From NCBI GenBank assembly GCA_030151255.1, contig JASLED010000053.1, positions 1-22,784 on the forward strand: a DNA stretch of 22,784 bases, written 5' to 3'. This DNA comes from Flavobacterium sp. (lineage in GTDB: Bacteria > Bacteroidota > Bacteroidia > Flavobacteriales > Flavobacteriaceae). Each line of letters opens with the position of its first letter. The stretch's first letter is position 1. Made by a program: the position numbers and the translations under genes. This document shows positions 15,539-22,784 of this stretch, piece by piece. The notes under the pieces were generated by a model. The model saw only the letters and a list, made by a program, of their open reading frames with translations. It was not told the origin of the DNA and ran no database searches.

Positions 15539-17167
15539 ATGGATATTAACTTCAACAAAAACGAAGATCACAACAAGTTGTTAGTTTCAGACTTAAAGCG
15601 AAAATTAGCGAAAGTAAAACTTGGTGGAGGCGAAAAAAGAATTGCAAAGTTGCACGAACAAGGAAAAATGACTGCAAGAGAGCGAATTGATTATTTGCTT
15701 GATCCAAAAACAGAAAGTATAGAGATTGGTGCTTTTGCAGGAGATGAAATGTATGCAGAGCATGGCGGTTGCCCATCTGGTGGTGTTGTGGTAAAAATTG
15801 GTTATGTAAAAGGAAAACAATGTATTGTAGTAGCAAATGATGCTACCGTAAAAGCAGGTGCTTGGTTTCCAATTACAGGAAAGAAGAATTTAAGAGCGCA
15901 AGAAATTGCTATAGAAAACAAATTGCCAATCATTTATTTGGTAGATAGCGCAGGTGTTTATTTACCATTGCAAGATGAAATATTTCCAGATAAAGAACAT
16001 TTCGGCAGAATTTTTAGAAATAATGCAATTATGAGTAGCACGGGAATTACTCAAATTGCAGCAGTTATGGGAAGTTGTGTTGCAGGTGGTGCTTATTTAC
16101 CAATTATGAGTGACGAGGCTTTAATTGTAGATAAAACTGGAAGTATTTTTTTAGCAGGAAGTTACTTAGTAAAAGCAGCTATTGGCGAAAGTATTGATAA
16201 TGAAACTTTGGGCGGAGCAACAACGCATTGTGAAATTTCTGGAGTTACAGATTATAAGGCAAAAGACGATAAAGATGCACTAGATAAAATTAAAAATATT
16301 GTTGATAAAATTGGTGCTTTTGACAAAGCAGGATATAATCGTATTAAGGCACAAAAACCAGCATTAGATCCAAACGATATTTACGGAATATTACCAAAAT
16401 CTAGAGCTGAACAATATGATATGATGGAAATTATCAATCGTTTGGTTGATAATTCTGAATTTGAAGAATATAAAGAAGGTTATGGGCAATCAATTATTAC
16501 AGGATATGCGCGTATTGATGGATGGGCTGTAGGAATTGTTGCAAACCAACGAAAAGTGGTGAAAACCAAAAAAGGTGAAATGCAATTTGGCGGAGTTATT
16601 TATTCTGATTCTGCTGATAAGGCAACTCGTTTTATAGCAAATTGTAATCAGAAAAAGATTCCATTGGTATTTTTGCAAGATGTAACAGGATTTATGGTTG
16701 GATCAAAATCAGAACACGGCGGAATTATTAAAGATGGTGCAAAAATGGTAAATGCGGTTTCTAATTCTGTAGTGCCAAAATTTACTGTTGTTGTAGGAAA
16801 TTCGTATGGTGCTGGAAATTATGCTATGTGCGGAAAAGCATACGATCCGCGTTTAATATTCGCTTGGCCAAGTGCTGAATTAGCTGTAATGGGCGGAGCT
16901 CAAGCTGCTAAAGTATTATTGCAGATTGAAGCTTCTTCATTAAAGGCAAAAGGAGAAGAATTATCTGCAGAAGAAGAGCAAAAATTATACGAAACAATTA
17001 AAGCGAAATACGATAAACAAGTTTCGCCATATTATGCAGCTGCAAGAATTTGGACAGATGCTATTATTGATCCATTAGATACTCGTAAGTGGATTTCTAT
17101 GGGGATAGAAGCAGCAAATCACGCACCAATAGAAAAACAATTTAACTTAGGAGTTATTCAAGTATAA
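15539..17167 (+). CDS. Acyl-CoA carboxylase beta subunit (methylcrotonyl-CoA type)
   Basis: Carboxyltransferase subunit that moves CO2 from biotin to an acyl-CoA. The 542-residue length and two crotonase-like halves are typical. Near-diagnostic stretches are MTARERIDYLLDP at 44-56, GGVVVKIGYVKG, VANDATVKAGAWFPIT, YLVDSAGVYLPLQDEIFPD and the oxyanion-hole segments CVAGGAY (180-186) and GNSYGAGNYAMCG (420-432). These resemble methylcrotonyl-CoA carboxylase beta (leucine breakdown) more than propionyl- or acetyl-CoA carboxylase, by comparison with remembered MCC sequences; geranyl-CoA carboxylase remains possible. The biotin carboxylase partner is not in the window, so it must be encoded elsewhere. 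The gene has its own candidate promoter and terminator. Confidence 0.92.
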   Translation: MDINFNKNEDHNKLLVSDLKRKLAKVKLGGGEKRIAKLHEQGKMTARERIDYLLDPKTESIEIGAFAGDEMYAEHGGCPSGGVVVKIGYVKGKQCIVVANDATVKAGAWFPITGKKNLRAQEIAIENKLPIIYLVDSAGVYLPLQDEIFPDKEHFGRIFRNNAIMSSTGITQIAAVMGSCVAGGAYLPIMSDEALIVDKTGSIFLAGSYLVKAAIGESIDNETLGGATTHCEISGVTDYKAKDDKDALDKIKNIVDKIGAFDKAGYNRIKAQKPALDPNDIYGILPKSRAEQYDMMEIINRLVDNSEFEEYKEGYGQSIITGYARIDGWAVGIVANQRKVVKTKKGEMQFGGVIYSDSADKATRFIANCNQKKIPLVFLQDVTGFMVGSKSEHGGIIKDGAKMVNAVSNSVVPKFTVVVGNSYGAGNYAMCGKAYDPRLIFAWPSAELAVMGGAQAAKVLLQIEASSLKAKGEELSAEEEQKLYETIKAKYDKQVSPYYAAARIWTDAIIDPLDTRKWISMGIEAANHAPIEKQFNLGVIQV

Positions 17168-17170
17168 TGA

Positions 17171-17211
17171 CATAAAAAAAGCTTGTGAGTACATCACAAG
17201 CTTTTTTTTAT
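17171..17211. terminator. Perfect palindromic bidirectional terminator
   Basis: Arms of 18 bases (17171-17188 and 17194-17211) are exact reverse complements around a 5-base loop. The core is GCTTGTGA / TCACAAGC, flanked by A7 and T7, so each direction gets a U tract. It sits between the stops of two convergent genes, only 47 bases apart. Confidence 0.93.
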
Positions 17212-17214
17212 GTT

Positions 17215-18657
17215 TTATTTAAAGCCGAAAAGTTTTTTCTCTTTAATCATTTGAGCAATTCCTTGCGGCAATTTATCTTCCCAACCCGCTTCATTTGTTT
17301 GAAGTGATTTTAAAACATCTCTAGAAAAAATTTCTAAGCCATTGGTTTCGTAATTAGTAATGTCAACAATTTGATTGTTCTTCTTGAAGAATTTATAAAG
17401 TTCCTTAATGTGTAAATCTACTTTTAAGTTGGTTGAATTGATAATTTCTCCATCGTTATTTTTCATCGGATAAAGATATATTTTCATCTGATTTCTAAAT
17501 AATTTACCTAATGCTTCTAAAATTCCACCTGTAAGGTTTGCATAATATTTCTCTTCAAAAATATTAAGTAAGCTGCTTACTCCCATAGAAAGTGCAATTT
17601 TTTCGCTTGTATATTTAGAAAAATATGCTGTTAACTTGTAATATTCCTGAAAGTTAGAAATCATAACCGTTTGACCTAAAGAACATAGTAAATCTGCACG
17701 TTGTAAGAAATCGGTTTCATCTAAATCTCCTTCCATTAATAAATTAGATAAGGTAATTTCAAAAATAACAATGGTATCTTCTTTAGCCAGATTGTTTTCT
17801 GTAATAAAAGATTCTATTGCATTTTTGTACATTGCCATATTTACTAAAGTAACTGGGCGAAAGCTTCCTCGAAGAGCTAAAATGTTTTTGCGATACAATT
17901 CATTAGCAGCTAATCTACTTTCAGCATTTGGACCAAACATAATAGCTTCTGTCATGCCATTTTTTACAAGAAATAAATTCATCAAACGATTGTCTGTTTG
18001 CTCAAATAAATGTCCTGAAAAACTAATAGAATCAATTTCTATCTGATCGCGATCAATATGATCGTACAAACAGTGAATCAATTTTTTTGGATCGTGATGC
18101 TGATAATAAGCACCATATATTAAGTTTACACCAAGAATACCCAATGTTTCTTGTTGTAATTTAGAATCGGTTTCTTTGAATTGAACGTGAAATACAATTT
18201 TACTATATGCTTCATTTGGTGTAGTTTGAAATTTTATTCCAATCCATCCATGACCTTTGTTCTTTTTTGCATAATCAATCGTTGCAACTGTATTTGCATA
18301 GCTAAAGAAAGTTTTTGTAGGATTGTCATCTCTCGGAATTCGATCCTCTACTTTTTTTATCTCATAATCCAACATTTTACACAATCTGCTTTCTGTTACA
18401 TATCTGCCATCATCTTCTACGCTATAAATAGCATCACTAAATGATTTGTCATAAGCAGACATTGCTTTTGCAATTGTTCTAGATGCTCCACCAGCTCTAA
18501 AAAAATGTCTTACTGTTTCTTGTCCAGCACCAATTTCTGCAAACGTTCCATAAATATTATTATTCATATTTATACGCAGTGCTTTGTCTGAAATTGCAGG
18601 CTGATGCTCAATAAATCTGTCTCCCTCAAGGATTAAATCATCTAAAAAATTTCCCAT
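17215..18657 (-). CDS. Large conserved cytosolic protein of unknown function
   Basis: A 480-residue protein with no signal peptide and no membrane helix. Its N-terminal 100 residues hold a block I recognise as highly conserved in relatives from several phyla: RFIEHQPAISDKALRIN, then YGTFAEIGAGQE at 36-47, HFFRAGGASRTIAKAMSAYD at 51-70 and DGRYVTE. The Gly-rich FAEIGAGQE segment recalls a nucleotide-binding loop, but it does not match Walker A or a full Rossmann motif. The C-terminal half contains helical stretches and no motif I can name. Relatives have, as I recall, been labelled TonB-dependent receptor; a protein with no signal peptide, no plug and no barrel cannot be one. It is divergent from the PhnP-like operon with 82 bases between starts. 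Function unknown. Confidence 0.85.
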   Translation of the reverse strand: MGNFLDDLILEGDRFIEHQPAISDKALRINMNNNIYGTFAEIGAGQETVRHFFRAGGASRTIAKAMSAYDKSFSDAIYSVEDDGRYVTESRLCKMLDYEIKKVEDRIPRDDNPTKTFFSYANTVATIDYAKKNKGHGWIGIKFQTTPNEAYSKIVFHVQFKETDSKLQQETLGILGVNLIYGAYYQHHDPKKLIHCLYDHIDRDQIEIDSISFSGHLFEQTDNRLMNLFLVKNGMTEAIMFGPNAESRLAANELYRKNILALRGSFRPVTLVNMAMYKNAIESFITENNLAKEDTIVIFEITLSNLLMEGDLDETDFLQRADLLCSLGQTVMISNFQEYYKLTAYFSKYTSEKIALSMGVSSLLNIFEEKYYANLTGGILEALGKLFRNQMKIYLYPMKNNDGEIINSTNLKVDLHIKELYKFFKKNNQIVDITNYETNGLEIFSRDVLKSLQTNEAGWEDKLPQGIAQMIKEKKLFGFK

Positions 18658-18714
18658 TGTTTAGCTTTTGAAACAAAGTAACAAATTCTATGCTACAAAA
18701 AAAAAGATAAACCG

Positions 18715-18722
18715 TACTTTTG
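18715..18722 (+). promoter_or_regulatory. Candidate -7 element for the PhnP-like operon
   Basis: TACTTTTG is a full match to TAnnTTTG, 17 bases before the TTG start at 18740, leaving a very short leader. No clear -33 TTTG. Confidence 0.4.
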
Positions 18723-18739
18723 TATAAAAAGTAAGAGTT

Positions 18740-19504
18740 TTGAAAGTACGTTTCTTAGGAACTGGAACTTCTCAGGGAGTTCCGGTAATTGCAATTAACC
18801 ATCCTGTAGGAAATAGCACTGATTCTCGCGATAATAGATTGAGAACCTCTGCCTTAATAACTTGGGATGATGTGATACTGTTGATAGACTGCGGTCCGGA
18901 TTTTAGACAACAGATGCTTGCTGCGTCTTGTAAGTATATTGATGCTATTTTATTTACGCATGAACATGCCGATCATATAGCTGGTTTAGATGAAATTAGA
19001 CCTTTAACATTGTTATATGGACCAATGCCATTGTATGCGTCAGATCGAGTGATGGAAGCTTTAGCAAAACGATATGATTATATTTTTACAAAAGAAAATA
19101 GATATCCTGGAGCACCGAGTATTGCAGAGAATATTATAAAATCGAACGAGGTTTTTAATGTAAAAGATAAAAAAATAGAACCGATTGATATTATGCATGG
19201 CGATTTGCCAATTTTTGGTTATAAACTAAAAGATTTGGTATATATAACAGATGCAAAATATGTAGAAGATTCTGAAATTGACAAGATTAAAGGATGTAAA
19301 GTTTTAATTGTAAATACTTTGCGAATAAAAGAGCATCCAACACATTTTAACCTAGAAGAAACCTTGGCTTTTATAGAAAAGGTGAAACCCGAAAAAACGT
19401 ATTTAATTCATATTTCGCAAGATTTAGGATTTCATGCAGAAATTGAAAAAATATTACCAAAAAACGTATATTTGGCGCACGACCAACTAGAAATAAATTT
19501 ATAA
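18740..19504 (+). CDS. PhnP-like metallo-beta-lactamase-fold hydrolase
   Basis: Metal-dependent hydrolase of 254 residues with the beta-lactamase fold. The metal ligands are visible: THEHADH at 73-79, a later His153 in MHGD, Asp171 in ITDAKY, the HPTHF pair near 199-203 and His224 in IHISQD. The N-terminus FLGTGTSQGVP and LRTSALI match PhnP and its relatives, which cleave cyclic phosphodiesters; lipoate/octanoate-related neighbours of this fold are possible, so the substrate is left open. The start codon is TTG: an in-frame stop lies five codons upstream, no ATG is available, and the family N-terminus begins exactly here. It is the first of three tightly spaced genes (gaps of 6 and 7 bases). 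Confidence 0.88.
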   Translation: MKVRFLGTGTSQGVPVIAINHPVGNSTDSRDNRLRTSALITWDDVILLIDCGPDFRQQMLAASCKYIDAILFTHEHADHIAGLDEIRPLTLLYGPMPLYASDRVMEALAKRYDYIFTKENRYPGAPSIAENIIKSNEVFNVKDKKIEPIDIMHGDLPIFGYKLKDLVYITDAKYVEDSEIDKIKGCKVLIVNTLRIKEHPTHFNLEETLAFIEKVKPEKTYLIHISQDLGFHAEIEKILPKNVYLAHDQLEINL

Positions 19505-19510
19505 AATATT

Positions 19511-20002
19511 ATGAAACATAAGGCCTTTTTTTACTTATTCATTTTTTGCGTTTTAGTTATTGCTCTATTGTATAACACCAATAGAAATATGATGAAAATG
19601 GAAGAGAAAAGAATTGATATTGCACATAAACGAATTGAAATTGTTCGAGATTCTGTAAAAGAATTAAAAAAAGAGTTGAACGATGTAGCTTATTTTACCT
19701 TAGCATATAATGACGATGCACAAGAGTATTTTGATTATCAGACAATTGATGCAGACGTTACTAAAATTAGAGAAGAAATTTTAGCGTTAAATCATCTTGA
19801 AACAGGCAATCCCTTGGTTCCTTATGGAGTAATGAACGGAAATAAATGTATTATTAATAAAGTAGAATTTATTAATCATCGTTGGATTGTTGCCGATTTT
19901 TATGCAGGAGAAATGCACGGAGAAGTTTTGATAAAATATTTTTATAATCCAGAAAAACCCACTAATTTGTCAACTGTAGAAACCGTTTTATACACAAAGT
20001 AG
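19511..20002 (+). CDS. Membrane-anchored coiled-coil protein of unknown function
   Basis: 163 residues. An N-terminal hydrophobic stretch (about 4-21, KAFFYLFIFCVLVIALLY) reads as an uncleaved signal anchor. Residues 27-60 are charged and helical (MEEKRIDIAHKRIEIVRDS), a likely coiled coil. The C-terminal part (about 105-163) has alternating strands such as CIINKVEF, HRWIVADFYAG and VLIKYFY, suggesting a small beta domain outside the cytoplasm. I do not recognise the family. It lies 6 bases after the hydrolase and 7 before the lipoprotein gene, so all three should be on one message. Confidence 0.72.
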   Translation: MKHKAFFYLFIFCVLVIALLYNTNRNMMKMEEKRIDIAHKRIEIVRDSVKELKKELNDVAYFTLAYNDDAQEYFDYQTIDADVTKIREEILALNHLETGNPLVPYGVMNGNKCIINKVEFINHRWIVADFYAGEMHGEVLIKYFYNPEKPTNLSTVETVLYTK

Positions 20003-20009
20003 ATCAGTT

Positions 20010-20546
20010 ATGAGAAATAAAGGATTAATTGTTATTTTATTAGCTGTATTTTTTACTTCTTGTAATCTTATACTAAAAGATAAAAAAGATAACATTGAAG
20101 TTAATACCGAATTTATTACAAACGGAGGTAGAGAAGTAGTTGGAGAAGCCGATAAACATGGCTGTGCAATTTCTGCAGGTTATAGATGGAGTAATTTAAA
20201 AAAAGGTTGTATTCGGGTTTTTGAAGAAGGATTTCGATTAAATCCAATAGAGGATCAAGAAGATTTTTTTGAAAATGAATTAGAAGATAACGATGTAAGT
20301 TGTTTTATTGTTTTTTCAGAAGATAAAAAACAAGCAGAAATCTTTTTACCAACCAATGAAGAAAGTATCGTGTTAGATAGTGATTCAGCTAAAAAAATAT
20401 ATTTAAGCGAAGGTTGGAAATTGGTTAAAGAGAATTTGGTGCTAAGTTATAAGGATGAATTAAAATATACCGCTGCCAGAACCATAGATATGCAAATGAT
20501 TATGCCGGCTGGGCAAGGTTTGGAAGATATTCAGGAAGATAATTAA
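20010..20546 (+). CDS. Predicted lipoprotein of unknown function
   Basis: 178 residues with a lipoprotein signal: Arg/Lys start, hydrophobic core and lipobox FTSC, so Cys18 should be lipidated and the protein tethered in the envelope. The residues after Cys18 (NLILKDKKD) do not obviously decide inner or outer membrane. A short Cys- and Trp-containing segment, GCAISAGYRWSNLKKGC at 51-67, is the most distinctive part and may form a disulfide. The rest is acidic, with few helices. Last gene of the three-gene operon; a strong terminator follows. Family not recognised. Confidence 0.75.
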   Translation: MRNKGLIVILLAVFFTSCNLILKDKKDNIEVNTEFITNGGREVVGEADKHGCAISAGYRWSNLKKGCIRVFEEGFRLNPIEDQEDFFENELEDNDVSCFIVFSEDKKQAEIFLPTNEESIVLDSDSAKKIYLSEGWKLVKENLVLSYKDELKYTAARTIDMQMIMPAGQGLEDIQEDN

Positions 20547-20562
20547 ACAGTAAATGTAAAAA

Positions 20563-20600
20563 CAAAAAAACGCGAAGAAAACATCTTTCGCGTTTTTTTG
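20563..20600 (+). terminator. Terminator of the PhnP-like operon
   Basis: Perfect 14-bp repeat CAAAAAAACGCGAA / TTCGCGTTTTTTTG with a 10-base loop, 17 bases after the lipoprotein stop. Confidence 0.92.
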
Positions 20601-20762
20601 TTTCTCTATTTTAAAATATAATCAATCATCTTTAAAAATAAATTTGCTTTTATCTATAATATAAAAATGCTTTTATGCTAAATAACTGTTAGTGAAATAG
20701 TATTTCAATTCAATTAATTTTTAAATTCTAAATTGAGCTAAAGAATATCGTAATATATTTAG

Positions 20763-20770
20763 TAGTTTTG
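20763..20770 (+). promoter_or_regulatory. Candidate -7 element for the ABC-F gene
   Basis: TAGTTTTG matches TAnnTTTG, 32 bases before the start at 20803. A TTG at 20733 is too far upstream for a normal -33. The rest of the 20601-20762 gap is AT-rich and shows no gene. Confidence 0.4.
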
Positions 20771-20802
20771 CAAACGTAAATTAGAAATAAAAACGATATA
20801 TA

Positions 20803-22419
20803 ATGTTAACAGTTTCAAATCTATCGGTACAGTTCGGAAAACGAATTTTATTTGATGAAGTAAATGTAACCTTTACACAAGGTAATTGCTATGGAATTAT
20901 CGGAGCAAATGGTGCTGGTAAATCTACGTTTTTGAAAATATTATCAGGTGATTTTGATCCAACTTCTGGACATGTTATCTTAGAACCTGGTAAGCGTATG
21001 TCTGTATTAAACCAGAACCACAATATGTTTGATGAATATACAGTATTAGAAACTGTGGTGATGGGAAATAAAGTTCTTTATGATGTAAAGAGAGAAATGG
21101 ACGATCTTTATTTGAATTATACAGATGAAAATGCAGATCGTATTGGAGAACTTCAGATGAAGTTTGATGAAATGAACGGCTGGAATGCAGACTCTGACGC
21201 AGCAACAATGTTGTCAAACCTTGGTATTTCTGAAGAACATCATTATACATTAATGGGAGAAATGGATGCAAAGCTAAAAGTACGTGTATTATTAGCACAA
21301 GCATTATTCGGAAATCCAGATGTATTAATCATGGATGAGCCTACCAACGACTTGGATTTTGAAACAATTGGTTGGTTAGAGCATTTCTTAGCGCATTATG
21401 AAAATACAGTTTTAGTTGTATCGCATGACCGTCACTTTTTAGATGCTGTTTGTACGCACGTTTCGGATATTGACTTTAGTAAGATTACACACTATTCAGG
21501 AAATTATACTTTCTGGTATGAATCAAGTCAATTAGCAGCAAGACAAAGAGCACAACAAAATAAAAAAGCAGAAGAGAAAAAAGCTGAATTAGAAGAGTTT
21601 ATTCGTCGTTTCAGCGCCAACGTTGCAAAATCAAAACAAGCAACATCTCGTAAAAAAATGATTGAGAAATTAAAGCTTGATGATATTAAGCCATCTTCTC
21701 GTCGTTATCCAGCTATTATTTTTGACCAAGATAGAGATGCAGGAGATCAAATCTTAAACATTACAGGTTTAGAAGCGTCTATTGAAGGAGAAATATTGTT
21801 TAAAGATGTTGATTTAAATGTAGCAAAAGGAGATAAAATTGTTGTTATTTCAAAAGACTCTAGAGCAACAACAGCATTTTACGAAATTTTAAATAATAAT
21901 AGACCAGCTGATGCAGGTAAAGTAGAATGGGGAATTACAACATCTCAAGCATATTTACCAGCAGAAAATCACGAGTTCTTCGAAAATGATTTAAACTTGG
22001 TTGATTGGTTGCGTCAATGGGTAAAAACAGAAGAAGAAAGAGATGAAGTTTATGTACGTGGATTTTTAGGGAAAATGTTGTTCTCTGGAGAAGAAGCATT
22101 GAAAATTGGACGTGTATTATCAGGAGGAGAAAAAGTACGTTGTATGTTGTCTCGAATGATGATGATGAGAGGAAACGTTTTAATGTTAGATGAACCAACA
22201 AATCACTTAGACTTAGAATCGATTACAGCATTTAATAATTCATTAAAATCATTTAAAGGAACGATATTGTTTACAACGCACGATAAAGAGTTTGCTCAAA
22301 CAGTTGGAACAAGAATATTAGAATTAACCCCTAAAGGAGTTATTGATCGTTATATGACCTTTGAAGATTATTTAGATGATCCGAAAGTGAAGGAATTAAG
22401 AGAGAAAATGTATTCTTAG
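20803..22419 (+). CDS. ABC-F family ATPase, YkpA/YbiT type
   Basis: Soluble protein with two ABC domains and no membrane part; ABC-F proteins bind the ribosomal E site and act on stalled or paused ribosomes. The 538-residue length and sequence fit the YkpA (Bacillus) / YbiT (E. coli) branch rather than EttA or a resistance factor. Domain 1: Walker A GANGAGKST at 34-42, Walker B LIMDEP with Glu179, switch His208. The linker 245-300 is charged and helical (RRFSANVAKSKQATSRKK), the P-site tRNA interaction motif. Domain 2: signature LSGGEK at 439-444, MLDEP with Glu464, His493. The domain 1 signature (MGEMDAKLKVR) and the domain 2 P-loop (SKDSRATT at 350-357) are both degenerate, as in YkpA. Own terminator follows. 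Confidence 0.93.
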   Translation: MLTVSNLSVQFGKRILFDEVNVTFTQGNCYGIIGANGAGKSTFLKILSGDFDPTSGHVILEPGKRMSVLNQNHNMFDEYTVLETVVMGNKVLYDVKREMDDLYLNYTDENADRIGELQMKFDEMNGWNADSDAATMLSNLGISEEHHYTLMGEMDAKLKVRVLLAQALFGNPDVLIMDEPTNDLDFETIGWLEHFLAHYENTVLVVSHDRHFLDAVCTHVSDIDFSKITHYSGNYTFWYESSQLAARQRAQQNKKAEEKKAELEEFIRRFSANVAKSKQATSRKKMIEKLKLDDIKPSSRRYPAIIFDQDRDAGDQILNITGLEASIEGEILFKDVDLNVAKGDKIVVISKDSRATTAFYEILNNNRPADAGKVEWGITTSQAYLPAENHEFFENDLNLVDWLRQWVKTEEERDEVYVRGFLGKMLFSGEEALKIGRVLSGGEKVRCMLSRMMMMRGNVLMLDEPTNHLDLESITAFNNSLKSFKGTILFTTHDKEFAQTVGTRILELTPKGVIDRYMTFEDYLDDPKVKELREKMYS

Positions 22420-22424
22420 TAAAT

Positions 22425-22470
22425 ATCAAAAACCGTTGTTTTCTTTGTGAAAATAACGGTTTTTGATTTT
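22425..22470 (+). terminator. Terminator of the ABC-F gene
   Basis: Arms 22425-22443 and 22449-22467 pair over 19 positions with one G-U pair around a TTTGT loop; the core is AAAACCGTT / AACGGTTTT. The 3' arm is T-rich. Confidence 0.8.
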
Positions 22471-22525
22471 GGTATAGAATGCAAATAATAGTTTTTGTTT
22501 TTTACTTAATAGGTTTGATATTTCT

Positions 22526-22544
22526 ATATCACGTTGTGTGATAT
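22526..22544. repeat. Short perfect inverted repeat
   Basis: ATATCAC / GTGATAT with a 5-base spacer. No T run follows, so it is not a terminator; it could be an operator or chance. Confidence 0.35.
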
Positions 22545-22713
22545 GGAGTTTTATAGCTTATTTTTACTTCATTAGTATGTATACATCTATTTTGTAATTC
22601 AATTTTTGATATTAACTAAATACTTAATATGTTAAAAAAACTATCTTATCTTTTTATAATCAAATAGTTAAATAAATGATTTAAAAATAATAGGAAAAAA
22701 AGAATCAAAAGCC

Positions 22714-22743
22714 TTGCAGATTAAGAAAACAGCGCTATCTTTG
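22714..22743 (+). promoter_or_regulatory. Consensus promoter reading out of the window
   Basis: TTG at 22714-22716, a 19-base spacer and TATCTTTG at 22736-22743, an exact fit to the Bacteroidota consensus. Transcription would begin near 22750. The 35 bases after it have no start codon that leads to a convincing gene, and GACG / CGTC around AAAT (22768-22779 region) could form a small hairpin. The gene it serves lies beyond the end. Confidence 0.65.
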
Positions 22744-22784
22744 CACCGTTCTGATAAGGAATTGAGACGAAATCGTCAAAAGGG

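Larger units (their letters stand above)
22420..22784. other. Terminal intergenic region (365 bases)
   Basis: No open reading frame of note. It holds the ABC-F terminator, a small inverted repeat at 22526-22544, AT-rich DNA and, near the end, a consensus promoter directed out of the window. Confidence 0.7.

Noticed and set aside
15552..15836. Minus-strand open frames across the acyl-CoA carboxylase gene
   Set aside because: Antisense frames of a certain gene with no family signal.
22609..22630. Inverted repeat ATATTAA / TTAATAT with an 8-base spacer
   Set aside because: Made of A and T only in AT-rich DNA, so chance is the simplest reading.
1..22784. Mobile elements, prophage, CRISPR, toxin-antitoxin or defence genes, tRNA and rRNA genes
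   Set aside because: Looked for on both strands by motif and repeat pattern; none of the genes or intergenic stretches gave a credible signal.

Overview
The window looks like ordinary chromosome of a low-GC Bacteroidota bacterium, most likely of the Flavobacteriia type. The grounds are AT-rich DNA, few Shine-Dalgarno sequences, several promoters matching the Bacteroidota form (TTTG about 19 bases upstream of TAnnTTTG), a compact MenE, a Bacteroidota-type alternative GlmU-like protein and a DUF4199 membrane protein. No mobile element, prophage, CRISPR array, tRNA or rRNA gene was recognised, and the coding style is uniform.

Layout. 41-2106 (+): menaquinone ligase MenE followed closely by a glutaminase with a signal peptide; the pair ends at a terminator shared with a convergent membrane protein of unknown function (2176-2877, -). 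3056-4763 (-): nucleoside diphosphate kinase and nicotinate phosphoribosyltransferase, both nucleotide/NAD metabolism. 4848-10035 (-): an envelope and sugar cluster transcribed DUF4199 membrane protein, family 2 glycosyltransferase, phosphohexomutase, then (after a hairpin) an MsbA-like ABC exporter. 10036-10342 is a divergent regulatory gap with a near-consensus promoter and a foldable leader for ribosomal protein L31 type B (rpmE2), followed by the alternative GlmU-like protein.

11898-13558 holds a processive, hyaluronan/chitin-synthase-like membrane glycosyltransferase. It is followed by two exported or membrane proteins of unknown function (13630-14577 -, 14761-15357 +), then a methylcrotonyl-type acyl-CoA carboxylase beta subunit (15539-17167 +). 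A perfect palindromic terminator separates this from a large cytosolic conserved protein of unknown function (17215-18657 -). Divergent from that is a three-gene operon (18740-20546 +): PhnP-like metallo-hydrolase, membrane-anchored coiled-coil protein, lipoprotein. A YkpA/YbiT-type ABC-F ATPase (20803-22419 +) is the last gene. The final 365 bases hold its terminator and a consensus promoter that fires out of the window.

Taken together the genes are housekeeping: respiration quinone, NAD and nucleotide supply, UDP-sugar and envelope assembly, branched-chain acyl-CoA catabolism, and translation. I did not find a convincing new multi-gene system. The points most worth a second look are the folded rpmE2 leader, the conserved 480-residue protein of unknown function, the ABC-F protein whose sequence predicts one intact and one degenerate ATP site, and the exported glutaminase.
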